This document shows positions 8,701 to 13,770 of a stretch of DNA of 14,476 nt, piece by piece; the first letter of the stretch is position 1; each line of letters opens with the position of its first letter. The notes under the pieces were generated by a model. It was not told the origin of the DNA. It searched no databases and saw only the letters and a list, made by a program, of their open reading frames with translations. The stretch comes from Treponema sp. (GTDB taxonomy: Bacteria; Spirochaetota; Spirochaetia; Treponematales; Breznakiellaceae), in assembly GCA_031268245.1 (NCBI GenBank), contig JAIRXN010000194.1, forward strand, positions 1 through 14,476, read 5' to 3'. The translations under genes and the position numbers were made by a program.

Positions 8701-9447
8701 GCGGTTAAATTCACCTCCGAAACGGGCAGCATCTTCTTTGATGTAATTTATCGGGGACACAACGAAGAGGAAACGGGAACTGTCGATTTTTGTATCAGGG
8801 ATACAGGAATCGGCATTCCGGAAGAATCGCTGTCTTCCCTCTTCAAGCCTTTTGAGCAGGCTTCCAATCAGATCTCCAAAAAATACGGTGGTACCGGCCT
8901 GGGTCTGGCAATCTCCCGGAGCATTGTCAAGCTTTTCGGCGGAGACATTGCGATAAAGTCGAAAAGCGGCGAGGGAAGCGAGTTCAGCTTCAGCCTGAAC
9001 CTGAAAGAAACCGCCCCGGAAGCGACGCTTGAAATTTCGGCAGAGAATGCCGAAAACATACTCAAGGGTAAACGCGCCCTCCTTGTGGATGATGTGGAAA
9101 TTAACCGGGTTATCGCCGTGAATATGCTGGAATTCACGGGCCTCGAAATTATAGAGGCGGGAGACGGGGATGACGCCCTGAAGATCTTTAGCGGCTCTGA
9201 TCCCGGTTACTTTGATATTATCTACATGGATGTTCAGATGCCCGTCATGGACGGACACGAAGCGGCCAAGGCAATCCGCCTCATGGATCGCCCGGACGCA
9301 CAGAGCATACAGATTGTGGCGCTCTCGGCCAATGCTTTCAAGGAAGATATCGACAAGGCGATAGCCAGCGGCATGAATGCCCACCTTGCAAAACCGCTGG
9401 ATATGGCTAAACTGCTGGAAGTAACATTAAAAGCGCTCAAAAAATAG
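5710..9447 (+). CDS. Membrane-bound hybrid sensor histidine kinase (Cache-like sensor, HAMP, two PAS, HisKA, HATPase, receiver)
   Basis: A signalling kinase of 1245 residues from ATG 5710. An in-frame TTG at 5683 would add nine residues; neither start has a clear ribosome-binding site. Order: membrane helix about 25-45; extracellular sensor about 50-538 with Cache-like features (WAVPVVRGGRITGYVTLALD; ICHPRHHSIVGF); second helix about 540-562; HAMP 563-612; PAS about 612-708 and 722-838; HisKA with phospho-acceptor H875 in SHEIRTPMN; HATPase with N997 (NLLGNAVKF), DTGIGIP at 1031 and GGTGLGLAIS; and a C-terminal receiver with D1127/D1128, phospho-acceptor D1174 (YMDVQMP) and K1228. All catalytic residues are present. 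No response regulator or transporter gene adjoins it, so it is an orphan; its output probably goes through the receiver or a distant phosphotransfer protein. The ligand is unknown. Confidence 0.95.
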   Translation: MNPIQRLEHFIGRLLTRLGFGMRAKLIIIFVLIKVIPLIILTILAWMQARDLGTKLGQRNEELTGRAADALTATGAMAVEDSVTALNNLTIEQLERTSTDMARRVADFLYARDDDILYVSELPVNENAYQLFVGSKKKSLIKKREWILSEDQKYWIPEEALREGNYSPSNNAENDTNYRNRPPDLYETESRPIYLEMTYIDLEGNEVIKVTTSDQMDPRKKNVSNRLNTYIKAETYFEELKQLKPGEIYVSDVIGAYVRSRIIGMYNPENVKNRGLSWQPEEEAYAGRENPNGKRFKGIIRWAVPVVRGGRITGYVTLALDHDFIMEFTDHTTPMPGRYVELPSAYEGNYAFIWDYKCRSICHPRHHSIVGFNPDTGEPEIPWLEESIYRDWQDSGLPLRDFLKNVPVFYEQSRNKKPAPELTAAGLVGLDGRYLNNAPQCTGWMDLTKEGGSGSFLILWSGIWKPNTAATIPYYTGNYGKTKRGFGFVAIGAGLEDFQQPARETEKVLQKAINLANEDLSQSAFETQRMISANLRDTSIKLLISALLMIIFVVLVAIWMAGIFTSSITGLINGINRFQSGERDFRFRAPIKDEIGTLKDSFDNMADSLVEGDRWPLIITDFSQVIKYANEAALVTMGVTLEETIGRSYQDISVYPAGSLFDPILALHEDREADIFYQSESGRYLKGNASYLTDHSGWKIGYIITTSDITDIILEQKKIAEQRSLLDKIFNASPDLIWYQDRASKILAANPRTASLSAFTAEELVGKDVKEVFPGEMIYNHEEFDAEVYAGAKPVYVEQAIVFHDGHKETLDMVFTPLYEDSNNPVGILAFARDVSGRVQVEQELRNTQTQLTRAVDEANQANAHKGAFLARMSHEIRTPMNSIIGMTSIVRKKLTQPNVKLDEIEANINQIEASSQHLMGLLNDILDISKIEAGKIELSDESMDLSKLVNTVVSIIRPRCEEKNIKFETRFELPRDRAFRGDSLRLRQVLINLLGNAVKFTSETGSIFFDVIYRGHNEEETGTVDFCIRDTGIGIPEESLSSLFKPFEQASNQISKKYGGTGLGLAISRSIVKLFGGDIAIKSKSGEGSEFSFSLNLKETAPEATLEISAENAENILKGKRALLVDDVEINRVIAVNMLEFTGLEIIEAGDGDDALKIFSGSDPGYFDIIYMDVQMPVMDGHEAAKAIRLMDRPDAQSIQIVALSANAFKEDIDKAIASGMNAHLAKPLDMAKLLEVTLKALKK

Positions 9448-9456
9448 AAATTGCAA

Positions 9457-9493
9457 GAGCTTCTGTAAAACCCGGCGGGTTTTGCAGAAGCTC
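9457..9493. terminator. Strong hairpin between convergent kinase and EF-G2 genes (hairpin family copy C)
   Basis: Left arm 9457-9473 pairs with right arm 9477-9493 over 17 bp with one T·G wobble; the loop is GGC. Each arm begins or ends with GAGC/GCTC, as in copy A. On the plus strand it lies 9 nt past the kinase stop but has no following T-run. On the minus strand it is followed by TTGCAATTTCTATTTTTT, so it may end transcription of EF-G2 as well. Probably acts in both directions; not tested. Confidence 0.6.
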
Positions 9494-9494
9494 A

Positions 9495-9600
9495 CTTAGG
9501 AACTGCGCCAGAATAAAATGTACAACATTTTATTCTAATTGCTTACACAATAAGGAAATAACATGACCATTCGGACATGTTATTTCCGCGCAGTTCCTTA
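9495..9600. repeat. Three-helix inverted-repeat element with the dyad shared with 13019-13040
   Basis: Outer arms AGGAACTGCGC (9498-9508) and GCGCAGTTCCT (9588-9598) are perfect 11-bp complements. Inside are two perfect 12-bp hairpins: 9510-9521 with 9525-9536 (loop ACA), and 9554-9565 with 9576-9587 (10-nt loop). An AT-rich linker (9537-9553) joins them. Folded, the strand forms a three-way junction. The right end overlaps the stop codon of EF-G2 (TAA on the minus strand, 9598-9600). The outer arms recur, without the internal hairpins, at 13019-13040. It may be a terminator, a REP/MITE-like repeat or a structured RNA. Confidence 0.7.
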
Positions 9601-11652
9601 TCTTTCCGATTTCTTTTCAAAGTGAGAGAATTCCATAGTAAAGGTTGCGCGGCCCTGGGACACGCTGCGCAGGGCTGTCATGAAGCCGAACATTTTTGCC
9701 ATGGGAGCTTGGGCCTTTACTTCATCAAAGGTATTTTTACTGTCCATACGGAGAACCTGACCTCCCCGCTGGGTAATAAGGCTCATCACGTCTCCCACAG
9801 ATTCATGGGGGCTCACAAGGTCTACCGCCATGATCGGTTCCAGGAGATAGGGATGAGCCTTTTTACAGGCTTCGTCAAAACCCATGCTGGCGCAGGCTTC
9901 AAAGGCAAACTCGGTTCCGCTCATCTCCGAATACTCAATGTCTGTAAGACTGACCTCTATATCAATGCAGGGATAACCCAGCGCAATTCCCGATAAAAAA
10001 CAGCCGCGGATTCCCCGCTCCGCCGCATCAAGGATCGCCTCCGGTATGTCTCTGGATTTTACCATGTTAGAATAACGGTTGCCGCTTCCCCGTTCGGAGG
10101 GCTCCACTTTAAGACTGAGCCGGGCAGCATTTTCCTTTCCCGCAATTACCCGGGAAAAGCTCTGTGTCTGCTCCGCGGCAACACCGATTGATTCCCGGTA
10201 GGTTACCTGGGGATTGCCGACCCTGGCCTCGATATTGAATTCTTTGAGAATACGGGTAACAAGAACATCAAGGTGCAGTTCTCCCATGCCGCTGATGATC
10301 AACTGTCCTGTTTCATCATTTTCTCTGGTGGTAAACGTGGGATCTTCCCTGGAAAGAATGGCCAATATATCGTGAAGTTTATCCTGCTCGGAAATGGTTC
10401 TCGGTTCGATGGAAACTGAAATGACCGGTTCGGGAAACTGCATCTTTTCCAGCAGCACAGGCCAGCCTTCGCTGCCGATGGTATCCCCGGTCTGGGCTTC
10501 CTTCATCCCGATGATCACCCCGATATCTCCGGCCGCAAGTTCATCCAGGGGCTCGCTCTTATTGGAGTGCATACGGAGAATCCGGTTTGCCCGTTCCCGT
10601 TTCTTTTTACCGACATTGTAAACTACTGTCCCCGGCTTAAGCGTGCCTGAGTACATGCGCACATAGCAGAGGCTCCCCGCCTCCCTGTCGTTCTGAATTT
10701 TAAAGACGAGACCCAGCGCCTGAGACCCGGGATCGCAGGGGATACCTATCTCCTCATCCTTTTTAAGATGATGGCCCGACGCGGGAAGCGTCTCGTTGGG
10801 CGCGGGCAGGTAATCCACCGCCGCGTCGATTAGAGGCTGTACCCCCATGTTACGGCGGGAAGCTCCCGCGAGTACGGGCAGAAGACTCCGGTTCAACACA
10901 GCCTTCCGCAGTTCCCGTCTGATAAGGGCCGGACTCAATTCCTCCCCGGAAAGGTACTTCAAGGTTATTTCATCGGAAACCGAAGAGAGCACGTCAATGA
11001 GTTTTTCCCGCCATTCGGCCGCGCTTTTTTCCATTACGGCGGATATGGGACTGTAGGCCGGAATTTCACCCTCATCCCCTTCCCAGCGGATCTCCCTCAT
11101 TTCGATAAGATCCGCCACCCCTTCAAAGCTTCCTTCCTTGCCGATGGGGATCTGAATCGGAACGGTTATTATCCCCAGCTTGTTCTCTATATCCTGAAGT
11201 ACCTGGAAAAAATCCGCTCCTACCCTGTCCATCTTGTTCACATAACCGATGCAGGGCACATGGTAATGTTCCGCCTGCCGCCACACCGTTTCCGTCTGGG
11301 GTTCCACACCCCGAACCGCATCAAATATCGCCACGGCCCCGTCAAGCACCCTGAGGGATCGTTCAACTTCCGCGGTAAAATCAACGTGTCCGGGAGTATC
11401 AATGATGTTGATCTGGTACTTGAGTTCTTTCCCTCCGTCTGCGGCCCTGTTCCAGTAGGTAGTGGTAGCGGCGCTTTGGATGGTTATGCCCCGTTCCTGT
11501 TCCTGTTCCATCCAGTCCATGATCGCTTCGCCGTCGTCAACCTCGCCTATCCGGTGACTCTTGCCGGTATAAAAGAGAATCCGTTCGGTAGTAGTAGTCT
11601 TACCGGCATCAATATGGGCCATGATGCCGATATTCCGCATGATTTCAAGCAT
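9598..11652 (-). CDS. fusA2: Second elongation factor G homologue (EF-G2, probable ribosome-recycling GTPase)
   Basis: A 684-residue translational GTPase with all EF-G domains. G motifs: AHIDAGKTT (12-20), RGITIQ (54-59), DTPGH (85-89), NKMD (139-142). Domains II to V follow, with GMGELHLDV in domain III and FTMEFSHF at the end. The sequence resembles the spirochaetal/mitochondrial EF-G2 branch (IMAHIDAGKTTTTERI, GEVDDG, ETVWRQA) more than canonical EF-G. At the domain IV tip, the histidine equivalent to E. coli H583, needed for fast translocation, is S575 in an ungapped hand alignment. One of the two EF-G homologues of Borrelia burgdorferi is known to act only in ribosome recycling with RRF; I infer the same here. 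The start at 11652 has no Shine-Dalgarno; a TGCTATAAT element ends 9 nt upstream. The M at codon 5 (11640) is the alternative. Confidence 0.9.
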   Translation of the reverse strand: MLEIMRNIGIMAHIDAGKTTTTERILFYTGKSHRIGEVDDGEAIMDWMEQEQERGITIQSAATTTYWNRAADGGKELKYQINIIDTPGHVDFTAEVERSLRVLDGAVAIFDAVRGVEPQTETVWRQAEHYHVPCIGYVNKMDRVGADFFQVLQDIENKLGIITVPIQIPIGKEGSFEGVADLIEMREIRWEGDEGEIPAYSPISAVMEKSAAEWREKLIDVLSSVSDEITLKYLSGEELSPALIRRELRKAVLNRSLLPVLAGASRRNMGVQPLIDAAVDYLPAPNETLPASGHHLKKDEEIGIPCDPGSQALGLVFKIQNDREAGSLCYVRMYSGTLKPGTVVYNVGKKKRERANRILRMHSNKSEPLDELAAGDIGVIIGMKEAQTGDTIGSEGWPVLLEKMQFPEPVISVSIEPRTISEQDKLHDILAILSREDPTFTTRENDETGQLIISGMGELHLDVLVTRILKEFNIEARVGNPQVTYRESIGVAAEQTQSFSRVIAGKENAARLSLKVEPSERGSGNRYSNMVKSRDIPEAILDAAERGIRGCFLSGIALGYPCIDIEVSLTDIEYSEMSGTEFAFEACASMGFDEACKKAHPYLLEPIMAVDLVSPHESVGDVMSLITQRGGQVLRMDSKNTFDEVKAQAPMAKMFGFMTALRSVSQGRATFTMEFSHFEKKSER

Positions 11653-11661
11653 AACTGTCTA

Positions 11662-11670
11662 ATTATAGCA
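11662..11670 (-). promoter_or_regulatory. Extended -10 promoter of EF-G2
   Basis: On the minus strand the sequence reads TGCTATAAT, a perfect -10 hexamer with the TGn extension that can replace a -35; no good -35 is visible. Only nine bases (TAGACAGTT) separate it from the ATG at 11652, so a normal start site would leave a 5' leader of about 3-4 nt. It lies in the 79-nt gap after the NDK-domain gene, so EF-G2 probably has its own promoter. Confidence 0.6.
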
Positions 11671-11731
11671 CATAAAAAACCGGATCGCTATAGTTCGTTC
11701 TGATATTTCGGAACAGCCTCGCATACGAAGA

Positions 11732-12919
11732 TCAGGCGGGTTTTTCGGATAAGTACTCTTCGATAATTTCCCGCACATTGTTTTCGTCTATCCGGACTAT
11801 CGCTTTTTCCCGCTCGTAGCTTGCCGCGGAATCGGAGGCATGGGCGGTATTGACCATCACATTGCTGCCGAATTCCCTGCGTACCGTACCCCCCGGCGCC
11901 TTGAGGGGATCTGTGGGGCCGAGTACAGCCCGGATTTTCTTTACGGCATCTTCCCCTTCGTAGACAAGGATCATACACTTTACGTCACCCGGTTTGTTCC
12001 GCTCGTTTTCAGGACATGTATCCGGCCGTTTCCCCGACATAAAGTTGATTATCTGCCTGAACTGCTCCCTGGCGTATTCGACGCCGAAGCTATCCGTTAA
12101 ACCCTTTTCGGCCTCAGCCGGGAGGGGAATATTGAATTCCCTTTCCAGAAGATTCCTGGCTTTCCGTCCAAAAACCGGAGCCAGCTTTTCCAGAAGCTGC
12201 TGTTCCACAGGGCCGTAAAAATCAAGGGCTTCATTCAGGGAAAAACGGAATGTCTTGATACCTATGATCCTCAGCCCGGTACGGGAAAACATATCGATGA
12301 TCGTCCCCGGCCGGGATGAGGCAAATGACCAGTTATCCGGCTTGATTATCACCAGTGTCTTCTCAATTCTGGAAGGTTCCGCATAGATCATGTTGTCTAC
12401 CATGTTCCGGCAGGTTCTCAGGCAGCGGGCAAAGAGAGCCAGGTTTTCGTCGGCAAGACTCTGGCTCCGGGGGGTAAGCACGGCCGGTTCAAAATACATG
12501 ATCCTGCCGGGATCCGCCTGATCGAGAATCAGATCCGCATAGGTATCCCGGATTGTTTCGCCGGTCATCGACTCAAGGCTCCGGTTTTCCGGGAAGAGCG
12601 CGCCGCAAATATCCGAAAGTTTGCTGACAGGATCTTCCCCCCGGAAAATGAGGAGTAAGGATCTGTGCCTTCTCCCCCCGGAGGGCCCCATATTTTTTTC
12701 AACATAGTCCGCCAGCAGTTTCGCCCCGCTGTTAAGGTTTTGCTGCTTGCTTCCCCGCAGGGATGCGGCATATTGATTTACAAAATCTTCATCCGGGGCA
12801 ATCATCTGGGCTCCCGCCAACTCAAGATCCGTGCGCGAAAGAAGCCGTGCAATGACTCCGCCTGTCCTGCTTTTCGCAATAGTGTAGGGTGTTACCACCA
12901 CATACGAAAGTCTATTCAT
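11732..12919 (-). CDS. Tandem nucleoside-diphosphate-kinase-fold protein (degenerate N-domain, intact C-domain)
   Basis: With the start at ATG 12919, the protein has 395 residues. An in-frame TTG at 12955 would add 12 residues but lacks support. Ordinary NDK is about 140 residues. The C-terminal half (about 187-395) begins TLVIIKPDN, with K193 matching the NDK active-site lysine. It ends with GPTDPLKAPGGTVRREF and N-T-A-H360-A-SDS, which keeps the nucleotide-binding arginines, asparagine and phospho-accepting histidine. An extra ~45-residue segment (about 230-275) interrupts this domain. The N-terminal half (about 1-150) opens with YVVVTPYTIAKS, like NDK strand 1, but has T for the lysine and no NxxHxSD motif, so it is probably inactive. 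Expected chemistry is phosphate transfer between NTPs and NDPs; a regulatory or binding role is possible. Its neighbours are EF-G2 and FKBP on the same strand. Confidence 0.8.
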   Translation of the reverse strand: MNRLSYVVVTPYTIAKSRTGGVIARLLSRTDLELAGAQMIAPDEDFVNQYAASLRGSKQQNLNSGAKLLADYVEKNMGPSGGRRHRSLLLIFRGEDPVSKLSDICGALFPENRSLESMTGETIRDTYADLILDQADPGRIMYFEPAVLTPRSQSLADENLALFARCLRTCRNMVDNMIYAEPSRIEKTLVIIKPDNWSFASSRPGTIIDMFSRTGLRIIGIKTFRFSLNEALDFYGPVEQQLLEKLAPVFGRKARNLLEREFNIPLPAEAEKGLTDSFGVEYAREQFRQIINFMSGKRPDTCPENERNKPGDVKCMILVYEGEDAVKKIRAVLGPTDPLKAPGGTVRREFGSNVMVNTAHASDSAASYEREKAIVRIDENNVREIIEEYLSEKPA

Positions 12920-12945
12920 ACTATCCAAGATACTCCGGGAGATGC

Positions 12946-12975
12946 ATATTAGCAAGAAAAAAACAGCTTCAAAGA
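12946..12975 (-). promoter_or_regulatory. Candidate promoter of the NDK-domain gene
   Basis: On the minus strand TGCTAATAT (12954-12946) is an extended -10, with TTGAAG about 15 bp upstream as a possible -35. The predicted start near 12939 leaves a leader of about 20 nt before ATG 12919. That leader carries a GGAG (about 12935) and a nearer GGA, either of which could act as a weak ribosome-binding site. It overlaps the end of the FKBP terminator candidate, so activity is uncertain. Confidence 0.35.
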
Positions 12976-12988
12976 AACCGGGGCTGTT
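12957..12988 (-). terminator. Terminator candidate after the FKBP gene
   Basis: On the minus strand AACAGC (12988-12983) can pair with GCTGTT (12967-12962) across a 15-nt loop, and the hairpin is followed by seven T (12963-12957). The stem is only 6 bp. Its left arm is also used by the upstream hairpin at 12980-13015, so the two are mutually exclusive. Confidence 0.4.
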
Positions 12989-13040
12989 CTAAAACTGAAG
13001 CTTCGAAACAGCTTTGACTTAGGATCTGCGCAGTTCCTTA
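12980..13040. repeat. Composite repeat: hairpin family copy D plus closed TTAGGA-CTGCGC dyad
   Basis: 12980-13015 is an imperfect 36-nt hairpin with a four-base loop (TGAA on the plus strand), closely matching copy B in arrangement and in its AAAACTGAAG core. Three bases later the 22-bp near-palindrome 13019-13040 begins (18 of 22 positions symmetric, centre CTGCGCAG). The same order, hairpin then ACTTAGGAnCTGCGC, is found at 9457-9508. The last three bases (13038-13040) are the TAA stop of the FKBP gene on the minus strand. Confidence 0.65.
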
Positions 13041-13760
13041 CTCTTCCGGCGCCGGGGGCAGCAGATCGTCCCTGGAGGCTTCTTGCTTCACTATCTCAAG
13101 CAGCTCTACCTTGAAGATCAGGGTTGAATAGGGGGGGATCACCTGTCCTGCGCCCTGAGAACCATAGGCAAGACTTGAAGGGATGAAGAGAAGACTTGTG
13201 CCTCCTGTTTTCATCATCTGAATGCCTTCCGCCCAGCCGGGTATCACCGCTTCCAGGGGAAATTCCACGGGTTCTCCCCGTTCCCAGGAAGAATCAAAAA
13301 CCGTTCCGTCGGTAAGCGTACCCTCATAGTTTACCTTGACTATTGACATAGGACCGGGCTGCTCCCCCTCCCCTTCCGTCAGCATCTGATATTGAAGTCC
13401 GGTTTCCGTGCTGATAACACCCTCTTTGGCGCCGTTTTCTTCAAGCCAGGCGGTTTCCGTTGTCCGGGCCTCCGCCGCCTGTTTGGCCATGGCCTCCTGA
13501 AAGGCGCTCTGTACCATGCGTATGGCATTATCCATGGAGATGCGGGTATCTTCCTTCTTCATCACGGCCCTGAGACCCTCGTAAACGGAATGATAGTCTA
13601 ATTCCAGGCCGGTTTTAACGAGATCTTCGGCGATTACCATGCCGAAAGCATAACCGGTATCCGATTTCTGTTCCGCTGCCCTGACATCCTCCGCAATGCC
13701 TTCGGCAGAGAGACTTCCTGCGGCAAAAATACTCAAGAGAAACACAAGCATCCGTTTCAT
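13038..13760 (-). CDS. Secreted FKBP-type peptidyl-prolyl cis-trans isomerase (FkpA/Mip-like)
   Basis: A 240-residue protein from ATG 13760, with AAGGGGG as ribosome-binding site 5 nt upstream. Signal peptide 1-19 (KRMLVFLLSIFAAGSLSA). Residues about 30-110 are the helical FKBP N-terminal dimerisation region (SDTGYAFGMVIAEDL; ISMDNAIRMVQSAFQEAM). Residues about 140-226 are the FKBP catalytic domain, with VKVNYEGTLTDGTVFDSS, VIPGWAEGIQMMKTGG, SLAYG and IPPYSTLIFKVELLEI, which keeps the usual pocket residues (Y, F, D, W, Y, F). The last ~14 residues form an acidic/proline tail. It is expected to speed prolyl isomerisation and act as a folding helper in the periplasm. It starts only 10 nt after the stop of the MBL hydrolase, and its ribosome-binding site overlaps that stop, so the two are co-transcribed and probably translationally coupled. 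Confidence 0.93.
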   Translation of the reverse strand: MKRMLVFLLSIFAAGSLSAEGIAEDVRAAEQKSDTGYAFGMVIAEDLVKTGLELDYHSVYEGLRAVMKKEDTRISMDNAIRMVQSAFQEAMAKQAAEARTTETAWLEENGAKEGVISTETGLQYQMLTEGEGEQPGPMSIVKVNYEGTLTDGTVFDSSWERGEPVEFPLEAVIPGWAEGIQMMKTGGTSLLFIPSSLAYGSQGAGQVIPPYSTLIFKVELLEIVKQEASRDDLLPPAPEE

Positions 13761-13770
13761 AATAACCCCC

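Noticed and set aside
8548..9384. 278-codon minus-strand open frame opposite the kinase catalytic core
   Set aside because: It mirrors highly conserved HATPase and receiver codons, has no family resemblance and no ribosome-binding site; antisense shadow.
9495..9600. tRNA or CRISPR interpretation of the hairpin-rich region
   Set aside because: No tRNA arms of the right lengths, no T-loop or anticodon arrangement, and no regularly spaced direct repeats.
12920..12955. Twelve-codon N-terminal extension of the NDK-domain protein from TTG 12955
   Set aside because: It starts within the -10 candidate region, lacks a ribosome-binding site and extends beyond the natural NDK-fold start MNRLSYVVVTP.
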